The translations under genes and the position numbers were made by a program. Shown here piece after piece: positions 54,308 through 63,207 of a stretch of DNA of 64,000 nucleotides. The stretch covers positions 2,177,518 through 2,241,517 of the forward strand of contig NZ_OY782498.1 in NCBI RefSeq assembly GCF_963677845.1. The letters run 5' to 3'. Under the pieces are notes generated by a model. That model worked only from the letters and a program-made list of their open reading frames with translations. It was not told the DNA's origin and did not search any database. Origin of the DNA: an uncultured Pseudodesulfovibrio sp. (GTDB lineage: Bacteria; Desulfobacterota; Desulfovibrionia; Desulfovibrionales; Desulfovibrionaceae). Position 1 is the first letter of the stretch. Each line of letters opens with the position of its first letter.

Positions 54308-54724
54308 CTAGTACAACCCATTGGGGTGACACGAGGAGTTAGCGCAACCAGTCAAGTCCTTGTCGCCAGCAAACTCTTCTTGATGACAAGAGAGACAAGA
54401 CGCTTTTCCAGTGCCTTTCACATGCATTGCACGGAAGTAGGACTTATGCCCCTGAGCATCCGGAGTCACATCGGTATGGCAGTTCGCGCACGACTCAGGT
54501 TCATCTGCTACTTCGTTTTTGTGATGACAGGTGAAGCAATCAATGTCCTCATGACTGGAATGGTTGAAGACAACCCCGAGGTTGCGCTTGCTGTTTCCTT
54601 CAATGACATTAATTTCAAGGTCATCATCAGGAGCATCAATAGCTGAGACCAGCTCCGTCTGAGCAAAGGCCAATACTGCGGTAAAACAAACACACAGCAG
54701 GGACATGATGAATACTTTTTTCAT
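54308..54724 (-). CDS. Tetraheme cytochrome c3 of the formate dehydrogenase operon
   Basis: A 138-residue periplasmic protein with a signal peptide (1-21). Four heme sites: C63-H67, C79-H83, C110-H114, and C127-ANSS-C132-H133, where the four-residue spacing is a known cytochrome c3 variant. It has the extra axial His residues of the family (FNHSSHEDIDC, HHKN). It takes electrons from FdhAB to the periplasmic cytochrome pool. It is the last gene of the operon, 24 bp after fdhB. Confidence 0.92.
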   Translation of the reverse strand: MKKVFIMSLLCVCFTAVLAFAQTELVSAIDAPDDDLEINVIEGNSKRNLGVVFNHSSHEDIDCFTCHHKNEVADEPESCANCHTDVTPDAQGHKSYFRAMHVKGTGKASCLSCHQEEFAGDKDLTGCANSSCHPNGLY

Positions 54725-54748
54725 ACTATTTCCTTTACGTATGTATGT

Positions 54749-55501
54749 TTACGCTTTTGCCTTTGAGCCAAAGCGACCGGCAAGCAAATCACGGCGATTG
54801 ACGCCACTTTTGGCCTGTGCATTTTTCATCATTTTGCTTCCATCCAAAGATGCAAGCAAATTACCATTGTAGCTTTCTGGCGAAGCAGTACATAAGTAAA
54901 TGACACGAACAGACTCAGGGTCTGCAAGGTAAGCATCCGGGTTGGTTTTCTTCACTTCTGCCAAACGTTTTTCCGCGAGGGCGATCATATCTTCACGATC
55001 CCCAAAGTTCATAGTGCCAGTAGGACAACTTTGAACACAGGCAGGAAGAAGGCCAGCTTCTACGCGGTCCAAGCACATATCGCACTTGAACCATTCTCCG
55101 CTCTCTTCGTCCATGCGGGGTACGTTATACGGACACAATTCTTCACTGGTAACCTTGTCACCAATGCCCGAAGTGCGGCTATTCATAACAACAGCCCCAG
55201 TTTTGGGATCTTGTTCAATACCATTTTCGCAGTACATATTCCCGATGGACTTACAAGGAGGTTCGAGACAATGACGGCACTGTTCTGGGAAAAAATTCCA
55301 TTGCAGTTTGCCATTGGCATCACGCTCTTCGTGAAAACGAACAAGACGGATAGTCTTGGAAGACAAGTCTTGTGGATTCTGGTGGGAGCCAACATTGCGC
55401 GTTTTTTCGGCAGGGAGATTTTTCCACTGCTTACATGCAACCTGACAACCTCGACACGCGGTGCAAAGAGTCAGATCAACAAAAAAGCTTTTACCACTCA
55501 T
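54749..55501 (-). CDS. fdhB: Formate dehydrogenase iron-sulfur subunit
   Basis: A 250-residue protein with Cys sets for four [4Fe-4S] clusters: CTACRGCQVACKQW, CRHCLEPPCKS, and CPYNVPRMDEESGEWFKCDMCLDRV with CVQSCPTGTMNFG. It has no signal peptide or C-terminal membrane helix, so it is probably exported with FdhA through Tat and stays soluble in the periplasm. Its start codon overlaps the fdhA stop region (both at 55501), so translation is coupled. Confidence 0.93.
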   Translation of the reverse strand: MSGKSFFVDLTLCTACRGCQVACKQWKNLPAEKTRNVGSHQNPQDLSSKTIRLVRFHEERDANGKLQWNFFPEQCRHCLEPPCKSIGNMYCENGIEQDPKTGAVVMNSRTSGIGDKVTSEELCPYNVPRMDEESGEWFKCDMCLDRVEAGLLPACVQSCPTGTMNFGDREDMIALAEKRLAEVKKTNPDAYLADPESVRVIYLCTASPESYNGNLLASLDGSKMMKNAQAKSGVNRRDLLAGRFGSKAKA

Positions 55502-58500
55502 TATTTATCCCCTTCTTTCCACTTGCGTAAGTTGACCATGAACGCTTTGTATTCAGGAATACCGGTATTTGGGTCACCAACGTTTGGTGTTACAATGTTT
55601 GCAGAATCGCCACCGTCGACAGGTTTCACCCAGCCGTAGTGCCAAGGCATACCGACCATATGAACGTCGTTACCATCAATGTTGAATGGCTGAACTCGTT
55701 CGGTAACCATTGCAATTGCCCATAAGGAACCACGAACACTTTCAATGGTGACTTTTTCACCATTTTCAATACCGCGAAGTTCAGCAAGTTGTGGACTGAT
55801 CTCAACAAACATCTGTGGTTCAGCCTCTACCAACCAGTCACACCAGCGAGTCATAGACCCTGTTTGCCAGTGTTCGGTCACGCGATACGTAGTACCAACG
55901 AACGGGTAGCGTGGATCACATACGGCTTTTTCTTCGCTTTTCACCTGAACCGCTGTCGGATTGTGGAGCGTGCCAGAGAAAGGATGCTTTTCAACAGGAC
56001 ATTCCAATGGTTCATAGTATTCGGGCAGGGGCCCATCAGCGCGACCTGGCCCAAAGAGCTGACCGAAGCCGTTTTTGCGCATGATAAACGGATGCTTGGT
56101 GCCTGGGGCCCAACCACCGTCAGGGACGTCGCCTTCCCATTTCTTACCATTCCATTTGATAACAACTCGTTCCGGGTTCCAAGGTTTGCCCTTTGGATCG
56201 ACGGATGCTCTATTATAGAGGATGCGGCGGTTAACAGGCCAACACCATGTCCAATTCGGGAACAAACCAATCTTCTCCTGAAGAGAAGACTGGCTGGAAT
56301 TATGGCGTTCAGATTTATTTTCAGTGTCACTCACGGAGTTACAATAGAGCCAGTTACCGGATGTGGTGGAGCCATCATCCTGAAGGTATGCAAAGCTGGG
56401 AACCTGCTGCCCTTTCTTAAACTGCTTACCTTTGACGACAGTATCTTTGGTGAACCAACCGTTAATGAGCCTTGCGGTTTGTTGTGCGCTGAACTCCATG
56501 TGACCATGAGTATTTTCCACACACATATTGTCGAAGCTCATGCGGGTGATTGGTTCAGGATATGCTCCACCGTCTTTCTCATAAAGATGGGCCATTTCTT
56601 CCCACAATTCGTGGAAGTAGTGACCATCAGTGAGTACGCCATCTTTGGGTTCTGGCCCAGCATAGCGCCACTGCATCCAACGACCAGAGTTTGAAACCGA
56701 ACCTTCTTTTTCGAGTGCTGTTGCACAAGGGATAAAGAATGTTTCAGTTTTAACTTTGGCAGGATCCATCCCTGGACCTTTCCAAAAGCTCGAGGTTTCA
56801 CAGTCAAAGACGTTGACGTTGACCATCCAATCCAGCTCAGAAAGAGCCTTACGTGTCTTTACAGCGTCAGGACTGGAGCATGCGGGGTTCATGCCCCAAA
56901 TCCATGCACCAGTGAATCCGCCATTGTACATGCGGTCGATAAGTGGAATCCACGAGTATTCGCTTGCCTTATGGTTTTCCAACTTTGGCAGGTAGCTATA
57001 AGCATTTCTTGGATCATCATCAGAGTACATAGCTTTGAGCAAGCTTGCAGAGTACTTAGGATAATTTTGCCACCAGTTTGCACTCTTTGGGTCCTTGGTT
57101 ACAGGCGCAAATTTCTTGTTGTACTGGTCAAGAGTGTCCAGTCCAGCAAGTGGAGTTGCAATATAACCAGGGAGGATATGATACAGGAGAGCGTAGTCAG
57201 TAGACCCCTGAACATTGCACTCGCCGCGCAGTGCGTTAACACCACCACCAGCGATACCGATGTTGCCAAGCATGAGCTGAATCATGGCCATGGCGCGGAT
57301 GTTCTGCACCCCAACGGAGTGCTGAGTCCAACCCATCGCGTACATGATAGTACCAGCTTTTTTCGCAGTACCAGTAGCAGAGTACAATTTGTAGAGTTCA
57401 ATCAAATCTTCAGGGGAAATACCCGACATTTTTGAAACGTTATCTAACGTATAACGTTCGTAATGTTTTTTCATAATCTGAAAAACACAACGGGGGTGTT
57501 CCAAGGATTTGTCCATTTTGGCGACGCCATTGGCGTCCTTTTCAAATGCCCATTTTGATTTATCATAAGAGGCAGTTTCAGGATCAAACCCAGAGAAGAT
57601 GCCATCCTCGTATTTGTACTCTTTACCAACGATAAAAGAAGCGTTGGTGTAATCGCGCATATATTCGAGAAAATAACGTTTATTATCAATAATATACTTA
57701 ATCATACCGCCAAGAACAGCGATATCGGAACCAGAACGAAGCGCAATATGCTTGTCGGAACGAGCGGAGGTACGTGTGAAACGTGGATCAACATGAATGA
57801 TCTTTCCGCCCTTGGCTTGCGCTTTTAAAGCCCATTTAAAGGAAATGGGATGATTTTCGGCAGCATTGCTGCCCATAATCAAAATACAATCACTGTTCTG
57901 TAAATCATTCCAGTGGTTGGTCATCGCACCGCGTCCGAACGACTCTCCCAGAGCCGCAACAGTTGCACTGTGTCAGATACGTGCCTGATGTTCGAGGTAT
58001 ACAATGCCTTGAGAACGCATAAATGCGTGCATGGCGTAACATTCTTCGTTGTCCAATGCAGCAGAACCAAGCGAAGCTACACCCATGTTGCGGTTAACAA
58101 CTTGACCTTTATCGTTCTTTTCTTGGAAAGATTTATCGCGGGATTCTTTAGCAAGCTTGGCGATGCGTTTTTTACACCAGTCCCAGCTTTTCTCTTCCCA
58201 CTCACCAGAATACGGTGCGCGGTAGAGGCATTTACCGGTACGCAATTCATTTTCAGTCATCTGAATAGAACTTGCGCCCTTTGCACAGAGAGAACCTTCA
58301 TTAATGGGGTGGTCGGGATTTCCTTCCACGTTGATGGCTCTTTTGGTCTCTAAAGAGGTAGTAACCACCAATCCACAACCAACAGAACAATAAGCACAAA
58401 CAGAAGTCGTTTGCTTGCTCCATTGAGGCTTCATCTGAGCGAATTTATCGACCGCTGTCCTTTTACATCCAGCACCGAGGCCAGCAAAGGCTACGCCAAG

Positions 58501-58548
58501 CGCTGCTGATGAAGACAGCTTTACAAAGTCACGACGATTCAATTTCAT
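55501..58548 (-). CDS. fdhA: Selenocysteine formate dehydrogenase catalytic subunit
   Basis: A 1015-residue Mo/W-bis-MGD enzyme oxidising formate to CO2. A Tat signal (MKLNRRDFVKLSSSAALG) is followed by the [4Fe-4S] motif (CAYCSVGCGLVV, then LCAKGASS). The in-frame TGA at 57973-57975 encodes Sec192 in HQARI-U-HSATVAALGESFGRGAMTNHW, the catalytic position of the family, so the two apparent frames are one gene. A SECIS hairpin follows. Later segments (GSNAAENHPISFKWA, GMNPACSSPDAV, QTGSMTRW) match Desulfovibrio FdhA. AAGGATTACGGA precedes the ATG. The operon order is small ORF, fdhA, fdhB, cytochrome c3. Confidence 0.97.
57940..57956 (-). promoter_or_regulatory. SECIS hairpin of fdhA
   Basis: On the minus strand CGGCUCU-GGG-AGAGUCG forms a 7-bp stem (one G:U) with its loop 23 bases after the UGA. 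It shares the CUCU-GGG-A core with the DUF1573 hairpin. Confidence 0.8.
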
Positions 58549-58569
58549 TCCGTAATCCTTGATCTGTTA

Positions 58570-58800
58570 TTATCTTCCACGAATTTCACAGCCGAGTACT
58601 GTGAGAAGTCTATAGCCAAAGAGCGCCACAGGAGGCTCATGAAAAGCCATGCCATCGCAAAAAGAAACTGGAGCCCAAGTAAAAACTTGAACATCCAGCG
58701 TTTCGGCATACTTTTCACACGCCTCAAGAGACACCCCAAGCCCCCCGAAAGGGAGATCGGCTGTGCTCTGCGCCGTTATCGGTTTTCCATTGTGTGCCAT
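58570..58800 (-). CDS. Small protein heading the formate dehydrogenase operon, unknown
   Basis: A 76-residue frame with an excellent AAGGAGG ribosome site before ATG 58800, ending 21 bp before fdhA. The product (MAHNGKPITAQSTADLPFGG at its start) has no signal peptide or membrane segment, and has three Cys residues. I do not recognise the family. Position and initiation signal suggest a real operon member, maybe a chaperone-like or regulatory protein, or a translated leader. Confidence 0.55.
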   Translation of the reverse strand: MAHNGKPITAQSTADLPFGGLGVSLEACEKYAETLDVQVFTWAPVSFCDGMAFHEPPVALFGYRLLTVLGCEIRGR

Positions 58801-59024
58801 AATGCACCTCCTTAGCCTTGCTTTTTATACTTCGTGTACAAAAGGCGTAGATAGATAGGGGGAATCCAAGAGAGCGGCAAAAGAAAGCAACTTACACAAG
58901 GTTATGCACCACTTAGGAGCGGCTCTACTTATAGACTCTGATGATTTCTACAAAATAAAAACGAGACTGCTTATAGCTCCTGAATATTTCGATAGAATCA
59001 AAGTCATATGGCGACTCAAAACCA

Positions 59025-59060
59025 CAAAAAAAGGGTTCCAAGTATCTCACTTGGAACCCT
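59025..59060 (-). terminator. Terminator following the tRNA-Ala fragment
   Basis: AGGGTTCCAAGT (59049-59060 on the minus strand) pairs exactly with ACTTGGAACCCT (59032-59043) over a 5-base loop, followed by seven T. It sits 11 bp after the tRNA CCA end, as in a native tRNA gene. Confidence 0.9.
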
Positions 59061-59071
59061 GAACTTTCTTG

Positions 59072-59121
59072 TGGTGGACCAGAAGGGAATCGAACCCACG
59101 CCCTCTTGAATGCCATTCAAT
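59072..59121 (-). pseudogene. 3' half of tRNA-Ala(GGC), 5' half missing
   Basis: On the minus strand the sequence runs from the anticodon stem (ATTGA-ATGGCAT-TCAAG, anticodon GGC with U33 and A37) through a five-base variable loop, the T arm (GTGGG-TTCGATT-CCCTT) and the acceptor strand to ACCA. U70, the tRNA-Ala identity pair position, is present. The bases before the anticodon stem do not form D or acceptor arms, so the gene is a fragment. Such 3' fragments are typical attachment-site copies left by tRNA-targeting integrases. Confidence 0.85.
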
Positions 59122-59473
59122 CTCATAAAATTTTAGTTGATTGGAATACTTATATTTTTAGACTAAAAACATACAACGACGATATATTTTCAGGCAGTGG
59201 TGCAAAAAGATTTAAATTACATCAGATGTATTCATCGCAAACTCTCGTGTTAAAAATTGAACACGAAAAGGTGTCCAAAATAGACTAAAAAAACGCACGC
59301 CTCATCGAAAATCAACCAGCCAACGGCAGTGCCATATTGCTTGTCAGCCACCAAACTCGCCAACTCGAAACGTTCAACTGCCGTACAATTCGAATCAAGA
59401 CAGCCCCAATCACCCACCGTCTCGATAGGGCCACCCTCCCCGTAGACCCGCTCCTTTCAGCCACAATGCAAGG

Positions 59474-59935
59474 CTAAAACCCTACTGCTGACAAAATTCT
59501 CGCAGATGCGACACCACTGGCAATATGCTTACGCGTCCCATCGGACAAATCCAAATTTTCGACAATTTGCAAAGGAGCACTTTCGTAGGCATTCTTCAAC
59601 ATCGTTTCAAAACTATGCCGAAGACGTTCAAAAGCGGCCTTTACATCAACAAAATCATTTGATTGCCCACGCCAAGGCAGCGTCAGGGATTCTGAGATTC
59701 TTCCCATTTTATGCGATGGGGTCATAAGCCGATACCATTCAAGTGTCCCATTACCTCGTTCATCTTCGCCTGGGTAACAAAACGAACGCCAAGAAGAGGG
59801 TGGCCGGGCAATGGCAGTGTCAACGACCACATGAGGAACGGCCAAGTCCACTTCAAACGATTCCAATTCAATAGAATACTTCAGTACAGGACGATGGTTG
59901 CCCCTCTTTTTTTGCACAGTCCATTCAATCTTCAT
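59474..59935 (-). CDS. Hypothetical protein of the MoxR/VWA operon
   Basis: A 153-residue soluble protein without signal or membrane segments. It lies 15 bp after the VWA gene and is co-oriented, so it is probably the third member of that set. No domain is recognised. It may be a substrate or partner of the MoxR/VWA chaperone pair. Confidence 0.65.
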   Translation of the reverse strand: MKIEWTVQKKRGNHRPVLKYSIELESFEVDLAVPHVVVDTAIARPPSSWRSFCYPGEDERGNGTLEWYRLMTPSHKMGRISESLTLPWRGQSNDFVDVKAAFERLRHSFETMLKNAYESAPLQIVENLDLSDGTRKHIASGVASARILSAVGF

Positions 59936-59950
59936 CTTGCCTCCTTCTTA

Positions 59951-61258
59951 TCAAATAATTTCAAGAATATCGCCAAAAGGAGGGACCTTGCCCCCTTGAC
60001 CAATTTGCGCCCATAAAACAGGATATTCCGGTTCATTCTTGGGGTAACGCATGCACTCCAAATCTGTCAGGTAAACCAAGCACACCGGGTCGATCCCTTC
60101 CTGCTCCACCCATTGAAACGCAGGACGGTAATCTGTTCCTCCACCACCTTCCGGAGCGAGATTTAATGGCAAATCAGCCCGCCCAAAAAAATCCGAGCCG
60201 GCAACTTGCGCATCACAATACACAACATGAATATTAGTATCGAAGGATTCCAGAATGCCGGATACTTCCGCAGCGAACTGATTCATCTCGGATTCGGACA
60301 CACTACCAGAGGTGTCAAAAACCAAAACAACCTCGGGCAGCTTTTGATGTGACAATGACGGAAGAATCACATCCAGATATAAAAAACGTTTATTTGGCGG
60401 GGTCCAACTATAGTCGTCCCGAGCACGGTCACAAATGTACCGCGAAAGCAATTCCTGCCAATCAAGCTTTGGATTCAACATATCATCCACAAGGCGTGCG
60501 AGATTCCCTGGCAGATCACCAATCTCCCGCGCAGTCTGAGCCGCTTGTGCAAGAGCCAGCTCCCACGATTCATCCGTACCGGATTCGTCAGAGGCTCCAC
60601 CCTCTAGTTCCCGCTCGCCGTCACGAACTTCACCACTCCCTCCGGGATCACCAGACTGGTCGTTCCCTGACTCTTCGGCATCATCACCTTCCATGCCTTC
60701 TTCCATGGAACCATCGCCGTCACTTTCACCGGCCCCGGATTCGGACCCTTCTCCCAAATCTTCGCCATCTCCAGCCTTCCCTTCAAGCCCATCCCATTCC
60801 ACTTCGCCATCCGACTCTCCTTCTCCGTCCGACAAAAAAGGACGATCCTCTTCTGCCTTATGAGAATGTAGTTCAGCATAGATTTCATCGGCACTCAGAC
60901 CATGAAAGGCTGGGGCATCCAAATATTTGGGTGGCAATTGAATACCGGCATCCAGCAAAATCCAATTGATTGCGTGGTCACAAGCCATATTCCACAGATC
61001 GTGACTACGCCCGTTCCGCCGGGTGTGATGCTGACAGGCTGGGTGCATGACCGTATGCGCCATGAGCCCCTGCACCTGCTCATCACGCAGTCCGGCGACA
61101 TAAGCAGGATTGTAGCCTAGGGTTCGACCATCGGTCCAAGCTGTCGCACAATGCCGATCCTCTTTCGGTTCCATGCGCAAACACAACGAACCGAAAAAGG
61201 GCTGCTCCAACAATAAATTTGTACGAGCTTTCAAGATTTTTTTTCGAGCTGTATTCAT
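59951..61258 (-). CDS. VWA-like protein with DUF2201 putative metallopeptidase N-domain
   Basis: About 435 residues from ATG 61258. The N-terminal part (about 1-125) matches DUF2201; its metal site reads AHTVMHPACQHH, so the His residues remain but the Glu of the usual HExxH is Thr. A long acidic Ser/Gly/Glu/Asp-rich linker (about 150-225) follows, then a VWA-like domain (about 290-435) with VLVFDTSGSVSES, a full MIDAS DxSxS, and GGGGTDYRPAF. It partners with the adjacent MoxR ATPase, as in other MoxR-VWA pairs that act in protein or metal-centre maturation. Confidence 0.85.
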   Translation of the reverse strand: MNTARKKILKARTNLLLEQPFFGSLCLRMEPKEDRHCATAWTDGRTLGYNPAYVAGLRDEQVQGLMAHTVMHPACQHHTRRNGRSHDLWNMACDHAINWILLDAGIQLPPKYLDAPAFHGLSADEIYAELHSHKAEEDRPFLSDGEGESDGEVEWDGLEGKAGDGEDLGEGSESGAGESDGDGSMEEGMEGDDAEESGNDQSGDPGGSGEVRDGERELEGGASDESGTDESWELALAQAAQTAREIGDLPGNLARLVDDMLNPKLDWQELLSRYICDRARDDYSWTPPNKRFLYLDVILPSLSHQKLPEVVLVFDTSGSVSESEMNQFAAEVSGILESFDTNIHVVYCDAQVAGSDFFGRADLPLNLAPEGGGGTDYRPAFQWVEQEGIDPVCLVYLTDLECMRYPKNEPEYPVLWAQIGQGGKVPPFGDILEII

Positions 61259-61264
61259 GATCAC

Positions 61265-62245
61265 CTAAAAAAGAACATCCGAATTCGCAGTAGCCCAATT
61301 CGAAAAAGCTGGTGTTTCCACGATGCCTCTATGCTTTTTCGCAGCATCCCTGACTAAAAGGACACCAAACTCCGAAGGCAATCTGGAAGCATATGTAACG
61401 ATGCTCTCCGCTGTTTCCTCTCCGGCTCTTTTTGCCAAAGCCTCACACAATGCATATAAAGTTGCAGGTTCTTCCGGGACATCTGCCATGCGAGGTTGGT
61501 CTATAACAACGTCTGGATCAGGTAGTTGCCTGAACATACGAACAAATCCTTCAAACTCAGCAGCCGCACCCGGACCAACTGTTCCCTTTAACAAGCTCAA
61601 CTCCACCTCCGGGGCCGGAGCCGCTGCAAGTATACGGGCAGCGAATTCCCATGATCTTGGTGAAGGGAATGCTTTTTCATTCTGTTTGGGATCAAAATTA
61701 TGCAAAAGGTTTGGCCTGAACCTGATGAATGAAAGGACTTCTTCAGAGAACCCCTGCCCTTCGGCCCATTCAAGCCAGATGTCCACATCGACGGAAAAAT
61801 CAAGGTGCACGAATCTATTCGCCAAAGCAGAAGGCATACGGTGAGTCACTGCACGATCAGTCTCCCGGTTGCCAGCTGCAACCACGGTCCAACCATCTGG
61901 CAATGAATACTCACCAACCTTACGATCAAGAACCAATTGATAACAGGCAGCCTGCACCAATGGAGGTGCAGCGTTCAATTCATCAAGGAAGAGGACGCCT
62001 TCACCTTCTGTCGGTAAGAATGAAGGGGGACTCCAATGGGCCACATTGTCTTTTACCGATGGCAATCCACGAAGATCCACGGGATCCAACAGTACGGCAC
62101 GGACATCAGTCAATTGACGTTTCATTTCGTCTGCAACCTGTGCGATCACCTGACTTTTACCGACACCAGGAGCTCCCCAGATAAAGACAGGCTGTTTCAA
62201 GGAAATAAGGGTCTTCAAAGAAGACTTAATTTGCTTTGGATTCAT
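61265..62245 (-). CDS. MoxR-type AAA+ ATPase
   Basis: About 326 residues from ATG 62245 (GGGGAATAT before it). Walker A GAPGVGKSQV, Walker B GVLFLDELNAAPP, sensor 1 WTVVAAGNRETDR, as in the MoxR/AAA_5 group. It lies between the SiaC-like gene and the VWA gene and likely remodels targets through the VWA protein. An extended start at 62347 would overlap the SiaC gene. Confidence 0.9.
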   Translation of the reverse strand: MNPKQIKSSLKTLISLKQPVFIWGAPGVGKSQVIAQVADEMKRQLTDVRAVLLDPVDLRGLPSVKDNVAHWSPPSFLPTEGEGVLFLDELNAAPPLVQAACYQLVLDRKVGEYSLPDGWTVVAAGNRETDRAVTHRMPSALANRFVHLDFSVDVDIWLEWAEGQGFSEEVLSFIRFRPNLLHNFDPKQNEKAFPSPRSWEFAARILAAAPAPEVELSLLKGTVGPGAAAEFEGFVRMFRQLPDPDVVIDQPRMADVPEEPATLYALCEALAKRAGEETAESIVTYASRLPSEFGVLLVRDAAKKHRGIVETPAFSNWATANSDVLF

Positions 62246-62255
62246 ATATTCCCCG

Positions 62256-62642
62256 CTAATTAGCGAATTCGACAAGGTTAAATTTGATCTGTTCAACGTC
62301 TCCCATAAACTCTTCACCGCACTCCATGGCTGACTCATTTTCTTCATGATATCGCCAGTTCACAACGATATTTCTACCCTTTTCGGCATAGCCATCAAGC
62401 ATCTCAAAAAAATCCATAAAAGTTTTAGAAGAGGAAGAGTTAAAATAAATAATCTCCATATCAATCTCGACACGATCGCCATTGATGGAATCAAAGAACC
62501 CCTCTAGCCACTCAAACATCGGACTATAAAAAGCCCAGCAATTTTCCGGATAGGATTCTCCTTTGATCTCAAAAGACATCTCATCAGGATCAAAACGAAT
62601 ATGTGGCGACGAATTGGTCGCCTCAACGCAATATTTCGTCAT
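62256..62642 (-). CDS. siaC: SiaC-like protein (DUF1987)
   Basis: A 128-residue protein. The N-terminal segment (IRFDPDEMSFEIKGESYPENCWAFYSPMFEWL) matches DUF1987/SiaC, including the conserved Thr/Ser region after YFNSSSSKTFMDFFEML, where SiaC is phosphorylated in Pseudomonas. AGGAG precedes the ATG. It is third in the order siaA-siaB-siaC, and works there as the phospho-switch partner protein. Confidence 0.85.
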   Translation of the reverse strand: MTKYCVEATNSSPHIRFDPDEMSFEIKGESYPENCWAFYSPMFEWLEGFFDSINGDRVEIDMEIIYFNSSSSKTFMDFFEMLDGYAEKGRNIVVNWRYHEENESAMECGEEFMGDVEQIKFNLVEFAN

Positions 62643-62652
62643 ATCTAATCTC

Positions 62653-63207
62653 CTATTGTGTCACGACTTTCATAGAAAAAAACGAGGTGTCGCCATCCAA
62701 TGGGACAATATCGAAATCCATAGGAGAAGAGGCCTTACGCGCCATCTCGACAAACCCCAGTCCGGCACCTTTATTCGTGACACAATCAGGGCCTTTCCTG
62801 CGCTCCCTGTAATAAACTTTCAATTCACTCTTGCTCATTGAACGAAGCGTCTGAATATATTCTGAAAGCTCTTCACAATCAGCAGAATTCACCTTATTCC
62901 CACATGCCACGAAGAAACGGCCATCTTCCTCACGGCCAACGACAATCTGACCATGGGCGATCTCTCCTTGTTGATTCATATTGTCCTCTTGTCGCTCGGA
63001 TGAATACCGTACGATATTTTGCATCTGCTCGACCAAAACAGCAAAAACACGCTGTACCGACCCCATCCCTGCGTCCTCTGCACGCATTTTGGACCGCATG
63101 AGTTCGGCCAACCCTTCCACGATAGACTGAGAAACAGGACCATTAAAATATAAAATCACACCTTCTTGTTCCATTTCTTCGTAATATTTAAATAAATTCG
63201 TTCTCAT
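62653..63207 (-). CDS. siaB: SiaB-like kinase (DUF6272)
   Basis: A 184-residue protein matching SiaB-type kinases (GHKL-related): VQRVFAVLVEQMQNIVRYSSER has the ATP-domain N-box type helix with Glu and Asn, and NKGAGLGFVEMARKAS is the glycine-rich lid. In Pseudomonas SiaB phosphorylates SiaC and SiaA removes the phosphate. It overlaps the siaA end by 20 bp and starts after GGGGAAG. Confidence 0.85.
   Translation of the reverse strand: MRTNLFKYYEEMEQEGVILYFNGPVSQSIVEGLAELMRSKMRAEDAGMGSVQRVFAVLVEQMQNIVRYSSERQEDNMNQQGEIAHGQIVVGREEDGRFFVACGNKVNSADCEELSEYIQTLRSMSKSELKVYYRERRKGPDCVTNKGAGLGFVEMARKASSPMDFDIVPLDGDTSFFSMKVVTQ

Larger units (their letters stand above)
58801..59473. other. Intergenic region with tRNA fragment and possible element boundary
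   Basis: It contains the fdh promoter (near 58810-58900), a minus-strand terminator, a 3' tRNA-Ala fragment (59072-59121) and then about 350 bp to 59473 with a 60-codon plus-strand frame (59106-59288) of no known family. Base composition is A/T-rich at 59120-59290 and more G/C-rich after 59330. Confidence 0.6.

Noticed and set aside
57925-57975. Two separate formate dehydrogenase genes
   Set aside because: The TGA is the known catalytic Sec codon, with in-frame continuation and a SECIS hairpin.
58925-59116. 63-codon minus-strand frame (WVRFPSGPP motif)
   Set aside because: This motif is the usual translation artefact of a tRNA T arm; the DNA is the tRNA fragment and its terminator.
59106-59288. 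60-codon plus-strand frame next to the tRNA fragment, possible integrase remnant
   Set aside because: No ribosome site and no integrase motif (no R-H-R-Y residues) could be seen.
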